Assembly: GCA_024663395.1 (NCBI GenBank)
Contig: JANFAH010000003.1
Coordinates: 3,472,001 to 3,536,000 of the forward strand
DNA from: Pisolithus tinctorius
Lineage: Eukaryota > Basidiomycota > Agaricomycetes > Boletales > Pisolithaceae
DNA length: 64,000 nucleotides
Direction: 5' to 3'
Every line of letters begins with the position of its first letter. Position 1 is the first letter of the stretch. The position numbers were made by a program, and so were the translations under genes. Positions 35,450 to 45,866 of this stretch are shown in pieces. Under the pieces are notes generated by a model that had not been told where the DNA came from, did not search any database, and saw only the letters and a list, made by a program, of their open reading frames with translations.

Positions 35450-36780
35450 ATGGCTGCCCCATCGTACAAGCTCTTCTGCATCGGCAACCCCTTGTTGGAC
35501 CTGCAGGTTAGAGATGGTGAAGAGCTGCTCAAGAAGTACGATCTCAAGGCCAACGATGCCATCCTGGCAGAGGAAAAGCATATGCCGATGTATGTCGCAT
35601 GCTTCTTTTTATGTGCTTATCCTGATCACTGTTGACATTTATACCCTCTTCAGCTATGACGACCTGGTCAAAAATTACCAAGTCACCTACGTCGCTGGAG
35701 GAGCATCCCAGAATGCTGCTCGAGGTGCTGCCGTGAGTTATGTTCAATAGCCACAGCACTCAATCAGTTTACAATCTGTGCCTTTAGTATGTCCTTCCAC
35801 CCGACTCCGTCGTCTACACCGGATGTGTAGGTGACGACGACCTCGCAGACCAACTCCGCGCTGCGAACAAGCGCGAAGGTCTCCACGAGCGGTATCTCGT
35901 CAAGAATGGCGAAAAGACTGGCGCTTGCGCTGTCGTGCTTACTGGTCACGATCGGTGGGTTAAGTTCGCAGACCCGTAACCTCCGGATACTCAATTCTGT
36001 CATCTAGTTCCCTCGTTACGACTCTGAGAGCTGCTGAGAAGTTTGAAAAGTCCCACCTTTCGTCACCAGAAGTAGCACCTCTGATCGATGCTGCCAAAGT
36101 CTTCTACGTCGAGGGCTTTTTCCTCACACACGGCACCGAATCCATACTAGAGGTCAGCAAGAAGGCTTCAGCTGCCTCCAAGGTAAGTATCTGTGTCCCA
36201 TGATCAAGTTGCGTTTCTACGGTCTCTCAAAAAAAATTCCAGGTGTTCGCGTTGAACCTCTCAGCGCCTTTCATTCCCCAGTTCTTCAAGGATCAGCTCC
36301 AGAGCGTTTTACCTTACTGCGACATCATCATCGGGAACGAGACCGAAGCCGAAGCATATGCCTCCGCGACAGGTCTTCCAGAACCCAAGAACCTCGTCGC
36401 AACTGCCAAGGCCATCGCAATTTCGCCGAAAGAGAACAAGAGCCAGCCGCGCGTTGTCATCTTTACTCACGGACCGGAGTCAACCGTGCTCGTGTCCAGC
36501 GCGGAACCGGATAATGCCAAGGTGTTCAAAGTGACGCCAATTCCAGACGACCAGATCGTGGACACCAACGGTGCTGGTGACGCGTTCGCGGGAGGCTTCC
36601 TGGGTGCCCTCGTTGCGGGCAAGAACCTCAACGACTGCGTCGAGGCCGGGCACAAGATGGGTGCCATGTGTGTCCAGCTGGTACGTCCTTTCATACAGTT
36701 TTCGGTGTTGGTGTATATTGACGGTCTGTTGTGCGTAGGTTGGACCTCAGTTCAAGTGGCCCAAGGTTCAGATTCTGTGA
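35450..36780 (+). CDS. Adenosine kinase, copy 1
   Basis: PfkB-family enzyme that phosphorylates adenosine to AMP, feeding purine salvage and removing adenosine left by S-adenosylmethionine-dependent methylation. Start ATG 35450 (MAAPSYKLFCIGNPLLDLQV). Motifs: the substrate-binding GNPLLD, YVAGGASQNAARGA, GCVGDDDLADQLRAAN, the EAEAYASATG stretch and the catalytic anion-hole motif DTNGAGDAFAGGFLGAL with the general-base Asp. The last exon (36739–36780) encodes VGPQFKWPKVQIL. The first intron falls at 35590–35653, and the others follow at GAA, HDR, ASK and VQL junctions. About 345 residues, normal. A close second copy lies at 42014 on the same strand with the same introns. All key residues are present in both. 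Confidence 0.95.
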
Positions 36781-37201
36781 TTTTTGGAACAACATCAATG
36801 GACATATTCTTTTGTTTCTCTCCATATCCATTGCACGCTCTCAACAGCGAAACCATCCGTAGATACCACGCTCTCCACAGCATTGTAGCACTCTAAATTG
36901 TCTCATTCCCAATGTATCCAAGATACGGAATCGATTGGTCGGCAACATACCTGGACACCACATCATCAATGGCAAAGCACGTGTCAGCTGCAAATTGCAG
37001 TGCAGTGCGAGCAGAACTGTAGATAGACACTCGCTAAATTATAGCTCTATACGTGGCACTGATTGTATTCGCCCGTAGTGAGGGAGAGAAAAAAAGCAAG
37101 TGGCAGGACATACACGCGCAGGGAGTACGAGAAAAGGCACACGAGACAACGCACGAAAGGGAGTACTAGTGACAAAGTGGGTGCTGATGTCAACTGGGTA
37201 T
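36781..37201. other. Shared 3' region
   Basis: About 420 bp between the convergent adenosine kinase 1 and TPR-HET genes, with no gene seen. Confidence 0.4.
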
Positions 37202-40200
37202 CTACACGATATTAAATACTCTAACTTTGCTTTGAAGAATGCTGGCCGAGTCTACGGGCTGAGCAGTAATGAAGGTAGAGGACGCAATCCTTTTGTACTG
37301 TGAGTGAGGCAGCTCGGTTAACAGAAGAGCATTAAATGGCCTCCCAAGTGTAAGAAGTAACTGCTCTTCATTCGCAGCATCTAATACGGCGGACTGACCC
37401 TTTGAGTGCCAGGGGCGAACGAGCTGCAGAGTACCCTGCGAGATTGTTGGATCTTCTAGCTTCTCTCGCAGTGTGATCTCCACTGGCCTTAAACCGGATG
37501 CCTGGATTTTGTACATGTAACTCCGCGCCGATGGATCTTCCTCTGTCAGTTGAACCGCTGTCACACCGTGGGCAATGCATGGCAGTAAAAGGCTGCGATT
37601 GAGGAATCGTGGCAGGGGTGCTCTAGTGAATGAGTGGAAATCGTACACGTCGCTTGGTGCGTATGAATCGGGGGTTCGCAGCGGAACCGTCGGGGCGATG
37701 CCTGATGGTGTCAGGGGACGGCTGAGAAATTGTGGGAGGAGCGACGCAGCGAGTGAGCTACACAGGTTACGCAGTGCTTCGAATGATGAGAGGCCCACAC
37801 TCGTTGCCGAAGACTGTCCTTCTGCGATAGATTGATGTCGATGCGTTGGTAGCATTTGATACGCGGTGATATGAGCAGGGACACAGCTATGAAACGGTGA
37901 CGATTCTCCGATCCAATCCAAAACCGAGATATCCCCGGACTGCGATATGATTTCGGCTAGGAGACGGCCAAGCGAGTGCTCTGCGGATTCACCATACAAA
38001 ACGGGTAGATGAACATCAAAGATTCCAAAAAGTGAATAGGCGATATCTTCGGGTCGAGTGGTATGGCGCGATGACGCCCATTGCAGTCTGGAACGTGCAT
38101 CCTCCATGCCGGGAGAGAAGTTGGTGAGGAACCGCAATTCTATTTTGGTTGTCCTCTCCAGCTCTTCTAGTAGGGCGACATCGGCCTTATGGTTCGAAGA
38201 CGTTAGGTTCTTGTAAAGTGACCAATCTTGGGTGTAGAATACTACAGTTTGGGGAGCCAGTAGTTCTTGGAGGGTCCATCCGCGTCTGAACCATTCGCTG
38301 CTCCCGAGCGAACCGGTATTGGAAATGTCAGAAAGGTATACGATGGTTAAAGCCGACTGGCGATACCACGCGAACATTGATCCTATCGTTTCTTGCACCT
38401 CGGCACTGCTGTGTTTGTCGATGCAGCACGTGTCGCTCCATGCCCATAAGTAATCTCGCTCCAAAGCAACACGACAGAAGGCTTGGAGCTTTCCAAAGCC
38501 CCCCTTGGTTGACATACTATATATAGGGTGGCCCTCGACGTCGCGCAATGATGGCTCTGCTTCACCCCAGCGGTGGGAAAACATGGCGTACTGGAAATGT
38601 CTCGAGACATGAGTATGGATGATTTCCATTTGCTGGTCCCGGCCGCGTGTCGTGCACAAAGACTCCAGCCGTTTGTACTCTTGACTTTTCATAAAATGTG
38701 ACACCTGTGCATCACGATTGCACAGGATGCCAGTAGGTGTGTGCAGCAGCCTGGTCGGCACGGTTTTGAGGGTTTCAAAAGCAACGTTACGGATGATTTG
38801 CTTAACGTCGAAGAGGGTGATACTTGAGGCATCAGAGGACATCATAGCAACTTGTGAGGTGAACTTCATTTGGAGGTAGGCCGTAAGACAGAGCCGGGAC
38901 GCGTCGTAATCTGGATCCCCACGCACGAGTAATTGCAGGACTTCTTGTTCAAAGGCAATAGCGTCATCCAGATCAGCTGTTATGGGTTGTTGGCGAAACC
39001 GGTCGGCTAGGCACTGTGCAAGGTCGTGGAGGGATGAAGCACGATTGGGATGCCCGGTTGGGCGGAATTGAAGGATATATCGGTATAAAGTGATGGCCTC
39101 GTTCAGGTCAACGGTTGCGTGATGAGTTTGGAACCTGGCTCTATGGTAGTTCGCAAGGGCACATAAATTGTCTACCGCTCGACCAAGCATAACGGGTTCG
39201 TCCGAATTTGCCCCCTGGGCCAGCCTCTGAACCCATCCTGCAACGGAAACATCCTCGGAGGGTAATCGGAGCTCTAAAGCATACGTTGCAAAACAAATAG
39301 CGTTGTCTAAGTCAGTCATCGTGGCCTGTTTCTGAAACCTATCCCAGAGGGGTAATGAGAGCTCGAAAAGGGAAGAGGCAAGATCAGCCCTGCTTGTAGG
39401 ACAGACTACCGATGCAACCTGATGAAGGGAATTTGCGTCGTGTGACCTGGGCACGTCAGGTTGTTTCTGAAACTTCTTCAAAAGGTCACGGGCAAGGTTG
39501 CAAAGAACTACGGCACGATCGGGATGCCCCGGCGGACAGAGCTCTAGCGCTGTATGTCCGAGTGTGATGGCTTCTTCCAAGTCATCGACCACCCCCTGCT
39601 TATCACGTCTATTCGACAGACAGAGGGCAAGTTCACGGAGTGATGAAGGATGATCAGGATGTCCAGAGGGACGTAATCCCAAAGCTGTACGGTGCAGTTC
39701 GATTGCTTCCTCCAAGTCGTGCATCACAGCCTTTTTCGCGAACCTCCTCCTGAGGTCGCAAGCAAGTTTGTAGAGAGATATGCCATGACCGGGATCCCCT
39801 GGTGGACAGAGCTCTAGTGCTGCGCGTCCAAGCCTGATGGCTTCTTCCAAGTCATCGACTACCCCTTTGTTGTCGTATCTATTCGATAGACAGAGCGCAA
39901 GTTCACGAAGCGACGAGGGACGATCAGGATGTCCAGAGGGATGTAGTTCCAAAGCCGCCCGGCGCAGCTCAATCGCCTCCTCTAAGTCCTGCATCACAGC
40001 CTTTTTCGCAAACCTCTTCCTGAGGTCGCGAGCAAGAGTGTGGAGAGATTCACCACGACTGGAATGCCCCAGTGGACGGAGCTCTAGTGCTGCACGTCCA
40101 AGCATGATAGCTTCTTCCAAATCATCAACTGCCCCCAGTTCGTCGTGTCTACTTGAGAGACAGAGAGCAAGTTCATGGAGTGTTGAGGATCGATCATCTC

Positions 40201-40933
40201 TTGCGGGACGCAGTTCCAAAGCTGGACGGAGCAGCTCAATCGCCTCCTCCAAGTCGCAGAGTGCAGCTTTTTGTGCGAACTTCTTCCTGAGGTCGCAGGC
40301 AAGGTTGTAAAGAGATTCGCCATGATCAAGATGCCCTCGTGGACAAAGCTCGAGTTGTGCACGTCTAAGGGTCACGACTTCTTCCAGGTCATTAACTTCC
40401 CCCTGATTTTTATATCTACTCGAGAGACAGAAAACAAGTTGACGGAGCGATGAAGACCGACGTGGATGCCCAGGCGGACGTAGTTCCAAAGCTGCGTGGT
40501 ACAGCTCAATCGCTTCTTCCAAGTCACGGGTTGCAGCCTGTTTCACGAACCTCATCCTGATTCGGTAAGCGAGGTTGAAAAGAGATGTATCACGGCTGGG
40601 ATGCCCTGGTGGACGGAGTTCTAGTGACTCACGTCCGAGCGTGATGGATTCCTCCAAGTCATCGATTCCCCCCTGCTTTTCATATCTGGTTGACAAACAG
40701 AAAGCAAGCTCGTTGAGTGACAAGGACCGCTTGTCATTCTTAACTGGCCGGAGTTCCAAAGCCTCGCGGTGCAAAGTGATTGCCTCGTTTAAGTCCTCGA
40801 TTTCACTATCTTTGTCGTACCTGTCGCAGAGGGCGTACGCTAGGTCGTAGAGGGCGACATCTCGGCCATCTTCGCCTGGACCGCAGCGGTCCAACTTTGC
40901 TCGCCTGCGGGAAACATCGTCTGCTGAAGACAT
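37202..40933 (-). CDS. TPR-repeat protein with HET (heterokaryon incompatibility) domain
   Basis: One uninterrupted frame of 1243 residues from the ATG at 40931–40933. Residues about 20–700 are tandem tetratricopeptide-like units of about 45 residues, each centred on a DLEEAI motif: ten regular units followed by three degenerate ones. Residues about 780–985 form a HET domain of the basidiomycete kind: YAMFSHRWGEAEPSL, WSDTCCIDKHSSAEVQETIG, WFRRGWTLQELLAP and DIAYSLFGIFDVHLPVLYGE. A C-terminal region of about 250 residues has no motif I know. HET domains trigger cell death when unlike hyphae fuse, and in other fungi they are joined to repeat sensors, often through a nucleotide-binding domain. 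That switch domain is missing here. I infer an allorecognition or innate-immune role. The lack of introns contrasts with every neighbour except the RCC1 and GON7-like genes. Confidence 0.9.
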   Translation of the reverse strand: MSSADDVSRRRAKLDRCGPGEDGRDVALYDLAYALCDRYDKDSEIEDLNEAITLHREALELRPVKNDKRSLSLNELAFCLSTRYEKQGGIDDLEESITLGRESLELRPPGHPSRDTSLFNLAYRIRMRFVKQAATRDLEEAIELYHAALELRPPGHPRRSSSLRQLVFCLSSRYKNQGEVNDLEEVVTLRRAQLELCPRGHLDHGESLYNLACDLRKKFAQKAALCDLEEAIELLRPALELRPARDDRSSTLHELALCLSSRHDELGAVDDLEEAIMLGRAALELRPLGHSSRGESLHTLARDLRKRFAKKAVMQDLEEAIELRRAALELHPSGHPDRPSSLRELALCLSNRYDNKGVVDDLEEAIRLGRAALELCPPGDPGHGISLYKLACDLRRRFAKKAVMHDLEEAIELHRTALGLRPSGHPDHPSSLRELALCLSNRRDKQGVVDDLEEAITLGHTALELCPPGHPDRAVVLCNLARDLLKKFQKQPDVPRSHDANSLHQVASVVCPTSRADLASSLFELSLPLWDRFQKQATMTDLDNAICFATYALELRLPSEDVSVAGWVQRLAQGANSDEPVMLGRAVDNLCALANYHRARFQTHHATVDLNEAITLYRYILQFRPTGHPNRASSLHDLAQCLADRFRQQPITADLDDAIAFEQEVLQLLVRGDPDYDASRLCLTAYLQMKFTSQVAMMSSDASSITLFDVKQIIRNVAFETLKTVPTRLLHTPTGILCNRDAQVSHFMKSQEYKRLESLCTTRGRDQQMEIIHTHVSRHFQYAMFSHRWGEAEPSLRDVEGHPIYSMSTKGGFGKLQAFCRVALERDYLWAWSDTCCIDKHSSAEVQETIGSMFAWYRQSALTIVYLSDISNTGSLGSSEWFRRGWTLQELLAPQTVVFYTQDWSLYKNLTSSNHKADVALLEELERTTKIELRFLTNFSPGMEDARSRLQWASSRHTTRPEDIAYSLFGIFDVHLPVLYGESAEHSLGRLLAEIISQSGDISVLDWIGESSPFHSCVPAHITAYQMLPTHRHQSIAEGQSSATSVGLSSFEALRNLCSSLAASLLPQFLSRPLTPSGIAPTVPLRTPDSYAPSDVYDFHSFTRAPLPRFLNRSLLLPCIAHGVTAVQLTEEDPSARSYMYKIQASGLRPVEITLREKLEDPTISQGTLQLVRPWHSKGQSAVLDAANEEQLLLTLGRPFNALLLTELPHSQYKRIASSTFITAQPVDSASILQSKVRVFNIV
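39540..40870 (-). repeat. Tandem TPR coding repeat, 135 nt unit with 270 nt higher-order period
   Basis: Inside the TPR-HET gene, 45-residue units alternate between two types. One ends LRELALCLSNRxDKxGVVD and the other has LELCPPGxP…LACDLRRRFAKKAVMH. Neighbouring pairs repeat at about 270 nt with very similar DNA (for example the blocks starting near 39711 and 39981), so part of the array expanded recently or is homogenised. Confidence 0.75.
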
Positions 40934-42013
40934 TGAATGCAGTTACACCGGGATGATATACACAGCGGAAATGGTTCTGCCTTCATACCAAGTTCGGTGA
41001 TCAATTTCAATAAGACAGAGACAGCTGAACCCTACATTACCCTTAGAAACAACAAATAAAGAGGGTGAACAACCTTGCGTGTTAGAATGCTATTCGAATC
41101 AGGGAGGCTAATTGAACAGCGCAAAAGAAGCCGAGGTGAAGACACGGAGTGTAGCGCAGGCAATCTTGTGCGTCTGTATGACTACTCCAAGGACGGGCAG
41201 AGAGTCGGCAGTGATGTTGACAAATGTGACTCTATCGCAGATCCCGGAGCTCTCTGAGTTCACCGAGGACGACGAGAGCGACGCCAACGACTCCGAGTTC
41301 GACCTTCTCCGACGCGGCTCGGATAACACTACACGGACGTCAGTCCACAAACGCGGCGATGGACCGCGCAGTGCTCACCGATAGGTGCGAAGCAAGTTGG
41401 TGGGAAAGGCGAGAGGAAATTCGGCTTTACTGCTTGAGCAAGTGGCGAAAGGCCCAGGATTGCCGCCCATGCCGTACGTGCATTGGAAACCGGTGCTGTG
41501 ACGACTGGCGGGCAATGCAACAAGTATACAGTACAGTTGCTCATAATGCATAGTTGTTTCTTTCCATTATTAGATTGTTGCAGTACCAGATGTCAGTTTC
41601 TACTGGTCCGAAGTTATGCATGATGAGCAACTGTGCTGTATACCAATACCGAGGAATTGCCGGCACAGGCATCACATATCGAGGATTGGTTTACAGTCCA
41701 GCAAAATCTCAGGAAGCAAGTCGCGTATCCCCTTCTCCCATACTTCTCATCATTTGACCCGCACGGCTTCCTGCTTTCCACGAAAAACTTGGATGAGCGA
41801 GGGGACCCCCGGCCAGACCAGGACACTGCAATAGGGCGGGCTCGTCCCAGGCTGACTGTAATATGCTAGCTATTGATTATCCACCTAGCTAAAGATGATA
41901 TTGCCATCCCCCTACTAGGAAATGCGACGATCCACGCCGCAAAGTTCTGCCCGGAGCTAGGTTTCGGTCGAAGGACGTCAGGGACGCATGCTTCCTATCT
42001 ACTTATCTCCCAC
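40934..42013. other. Intergenic with an inverted repeat
   Basis: About 1.1 kb between the divergent TPR-HET gene and adenosine kinase 2. It contains the inverted repeat listed separately. A plus-strand frame at 41112–41384 has an acidic tail-like stretch (SEFTEDDESDANDSEFD) but no family match. The promoters of both neighbours must be here. Confidence 0.4.
41524..41643. repeat. Inverted repeat, 29 bp arms
   Basis: Arm 1 (41524–41552) and arm 2 (41615–41643) are reverse complements at 27 of 29 positions, with a 62 bp loop. Each arm contains a TTGCTCAT/ATGAGCAA core. It could be the end of a small non-autonomous element or a hairpin; no coding sequence lies between the arms. Confidence 0.7.
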
Positions 42014-43362
42014 ATGGCTACCGTACCAACATACAAGCTGTTCTGCATTGGAAATCCCCTGTTGGACATCCAGGTCAGGGATGGGGAAGCGCTACTCGAG
42101 AAATATGGTCTCAAAGCCAACGATGCCGTTCTGGCAGAGGAAAGGCATATGCCGATGTACGCCCGGCTAAGCGCTCACTCGTAATCAATCAATACTGACA
42201 ACCACCTCAGGTATGACGAGCTCGTCCAGAATTACCCCGTTACATATGTCGCTGGAGGAGGGTCTCAGAACGCTGCTAGAGCCGCTGCTGTGAGGTTATA
42301 TCCAGTAATCAGCGCCTCGAGGCCGCCCTGTCTAACAGTTTCACCTGGGCCCTTAGTATGTTCTGCTCCCTGACTCCGTCGTCTACGTCGGGTGTGTGGG
42401 TGACGACGAGTTCGCAGACCGACTTCGCGCTGCGAACAAACGAGAAGGTCTCCACGACCGTTATCTCGTTAAAACGGGAGAGAAAACAGGCGCCTGTGCT
42501 GTTATACTAACTGGTCATCACCGGTGAGTGTGCGGAGTCGTAACCTTTCCTGCACACGTAACCAACTTAGTCGAGTCCAGGTCCCTCGTTCCAACTCTAC
42601 GAGCTGCAGAGAAGTTCGAGAAATCCCACCTCTCGTCACCAGAAGTGGCGCCTCTGGTGGATGCCGCCGGATATATCTACGTGGATGGCTACTTCCTCAC
42701 ACATGGCACGGAGTCTGTGCTTGAGATCGGAAAAAAGGCAGCAGCAGCCTCTAAGGTAAGTACATACTACTTCGTCCCAAAGGTCAAGCCTACATCTTTG
42801 GGGCCGCTGAAACTCTCTGACAGATGTTCGCACTGAACCTCGCCGCGCCTTTCATTGCACAGTCCTTCATTGCTCAACTACAGAGTGTCCTTCCCTACTG
42901 CGACATCATCATCGGGAACGAGACTGAGGCCGAAGCATATGCCTCCGCGACAGGTCTTCCGGAACCTAAGAACCTCGTCCTAACTGCCAGAGCTATCGCA
43001 CTCTTGCCGAAAGCAAACCTGAAACAGCCGCGTATCGTCGTCATTACACGTGGACCTGAACCGACTGTGCTCGTGTCTAGCGTAGATTCAGACGATGTCA
43101 AGGTGTATAAAGTGACACCAATTCCCGATAGCCTGATCGTAGACACCAATGGTGCTGGCGATGCATTCGCGGGGGGCTTCCTCGGTGCCCTCATTGCGGG
43201 CAAGAACCTTGACGATTGTGTTGAGGTCGGACACAAGATGGGTGCCATGTGTGTCCAGATGGTATTTCTTCCACAAACCCTTGTCAGTGTTCTTAGATAT
43301 TGATGACATGTGCCGCGTAGGTTGGTCCTCAATTCAAGTGGCCGAAAGTCCAAATTCTATGA
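42014..43362 (+). CDS. Adenosine kinase, copy 2
   Basis: Second full adenosine kinase, from ATG 42014 (MATVPTYKLFCIGNPLLDIQ) to TGA 43362. It keeps all the marks of copy 1: GNPLLD, YVAGGGSQNAARAA, GCVGDDEFADRLRAAN, GNETEAEAYASATGLPEP and DTNGAGDAFAGGFLGAL, and the same last exon VGPQFKWPKVQIL. Introns fall at the same positions, so this is a genomic duplication and not a retrocopy. Differences from copy 1 are scattered and mostly conservative (for example GGAS/GGGS, GLHER/GLHDR). Synonymous sites differ clearly, so the duplication is not very recent. Both copies appear intact. Upstream the two copies share no obvious promoter, so they may be expressed differently. Confidence 0.94.
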
Positions 43363-43892
43363 TTTTCGCAAGGGCATCCCCATACACATACGCATTGTCT
43401 CCAACGCATCCCGTCTATTTTGCATAGATACCATGTTCTCCGAGGCATTTTAGCATTTTGATCTTCTTATTCCCAGCTATATCAGTGTCACATTGTCGAA
43501 AGCGGATGCATTTCCAGTGTAAATCCAGTGTATACAACCGATAAAGAACTAGGAATCGTAAAGCGTGCGTCTATTATACTTAGAGGAACGTTATTAACCG
43601 ACGAAAATTGATCATTATATAAAATCCTGATGATGAAACACGGATACGTGTGAATCTGTCAATGCGTGAAAAATCCCGCAAAAGCGCAGGGAGAATGATG
43701 TATGCATGGTACGTAGAATCAATGAGTGTCGTACAGTCTCATGAAGGAGACGGAGAAGCTAGCGATTCCTGTTTCAGGACGTGCAGCATTAGATCGAGCA
43801 CCGTGACCTTCGTGTCGTTTACACTAACCTGCGTCAACAACTCAGCTGACAGACGTGTCAGAAGATAACGCAAGCACGAAAGGAGATATAGA
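43363..43892. other. Shared 3' region
   Basis: About 530 bp between convergent adenosine kinase 2 and the C2H2 factor. AT-rich, with no gene recognised. Confidence 0.4.
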
Positions 43893-45370
43893 CTAACCCG
43901 GGTTCAACATCGGCTCCCCGTCTTCTGTCAACATCTGCTCCATTTCAGGGGGATACTGTATCGTCGAGTCTGGTGACGCATACGCAGGGTTTGGAGTGTC
44001 GTCAGTCGGAGGTATCCCCCCCACTGCCGTACTCGCAGAGGACCCATCCTGTGTACTCGGCTCCGAATCTCCGGAGACATCTCCAACCTCGATCTGCCCA
44101 TTTGGAGGTGGCAAATCGGTCTTCCCTCCGGAACTCACTGAAGATCCCCTATTTTCAGACGCGGACTTGAGCACTGCACCTACAACTCCCCCCAATGCTG
44201 CTGGTGCCTTGGCATCTGGACAGCTTTCATCCAGAGAAGCACCCATATCTAACGACGGGTCGATGACGGGTACTGTACTCGGCGTTTCCGAGTTTCCATC
44301 GCCATGATCCGCGCCGACATTGCCCGTTACAGCGGGGCTTGCCGTGCGCGAAGACGACGAGTCAGCCTGATGCGGGGACCCTGCACTGTTTGGTGATTGA
44401 TGTTGATGTTGCGGTGGAAGGGGAGGCGAAACCAAGTCAAGGTGAGGTGGTACAGTGCTAGATCGGTAATACGGCGAGGGGTAATATGCTGGATGAGGGG
44501 GTGGATAGCCCATTGCAATTATGTGTGGAGGAGGTGGCGGAATCTGTGACCCATCACCCCATGGGGGATGGTGCGGGTGCGTCCAGGGCGGTTGATGTAG
44601 GCGAGCAGCGGATGTGGGAAGGCCAATCGGAGGGGGGTACTGTCCGTCGACAAGTAGGTTGCATGGCATTAACACTGCATAAATGGTATGGTCAGGTATG
44701 TGCGATGGAGTGACCAAAAGACTATACATACTTCCTGGTAGTGTGTGTTGCCGGTAGTAGGTTTGAGGTCCGCCAGGAGGTACGGAAGTTTGAGGAACAG
44801 ACACGGAAGAGTGGGCTGAGGGGTTATCCCTACCCTTGGATGTAGATCTGCTACGGCTCTTTGGCTTCGAACTTGATGATTGCAGATTCTCGGGCGTCAT
44901 GCCGTTCTTCCTCTCGGGGTCTGAAGGTTCGATCACGACGCCGTTGTGTCTAAACACACACATAAGCCTTTGTCAAACGAATGCGCCAACTAGAATGAAC
45001 CTTGATTTCTGATGTCTCCGAAGGGCGTCCGTCTAATACCTGGGCGTTAGCCCAGTCTCAGTGAAATGCACGTCGCGAGACTCACCCGGGTGAACGCAGC
45101 ATCACATTGGGGGCAAGCGCTAGTGGTCACTGACTCAAGCCCCACCCTGCAGGTACAATGTTACAGTGAAAGAACTCACAATGAGGGTGGAGAATGCAAT
45201 TTCGTCGTGCGTTGGTGTCGCTTGAGATCTGCCTCTCTTGCAAATGTCTTTCCGCATCCACTAATCTTGCATGCCCACACTGCGGATTCGACCGTTGGTT
45301 TCTTCTTCAATACCGAATCCTCGGTCGAAGGTGTCGCCTTCCTCTTGTGTGACTCCTTTTTCTCGACGGA
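43893..45370 (-). CDS. C2H2 zinc-finger transcription factor, 5' end not found
   Basis: Likely nuclear transcription factor with two classical fingers. The first exon that can be placed starts after the acceptor at 45371 and encodes a basic stretch and finger 1 (CKISGCGKTFAREADLKRHQ, then RTTKLH). Next come an exon with SACPQCDAAFTR and a small exon with TDALRRHQKSR, which together make finger 2. The last exons (HNGVVIEPSDPER onward) are a long Ser/Pro/His-rich tail, PPPPPHII and HPAYYPSPYYR, ending EPMLNPG. Phases agree across the finger junctions. The start codon lies in an upstream exon that I cannot place; an ATG near 45530 is possible. The target genes are unknown. The fingers are unrelated to the tandem pair at 2277–4845. 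Confidence 0.75.
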
Positions 45371-45866
45371 CTATTAAATACAGGATTTGGCAAGTTGGCG
45401 ATAGGGGAACGCAGACGAATACATCGTAAGCGCGTCATGTCCATGTCCAACGGAGAATAGTTCAGGTCGCTGTAGGCTAAATGGAGAGTTCAGGAAAGGC
45501 GCCACGCACTGTCTGCTTCGTCTGTCGGACCATCTTCCGATCCTTCTGTCTTTCTTTCGCAAGGTGCCGCTTAGTACGGATACGAATCCCAATCGCAGTT
45601 GCCAATCACCCCCACAAAAATGAAAATATCAAGTTTCGCTGTGTCTACTGACCACGACGCGGCCAAGTTCCCGTTAGTGGGGACTTGTTTATGCTGCTGT
45701 GGCGGGGGGGTGGCTGACCCAGGGGAATTAACGAATTTATCTGGTGGCTCTCGTTGGCGGGTGGATGTGGGGAAGACAAACAATCCGAGCACATGGGAAT
45801 TCTAGTCTACTGTTGATTAGTAAGAGCGACTTCTATGGACATCTTATCTACGATTCCTTGACTATA
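45371..45866. other. Intergenic, probably contains the missing first exon of the C2H2 factor
   Basis: About 500 bp upstream of the zinc-finger exons and downstream of the SEC14 gene. No exon could be fixed from sequence alone. Confidence 0.35.
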
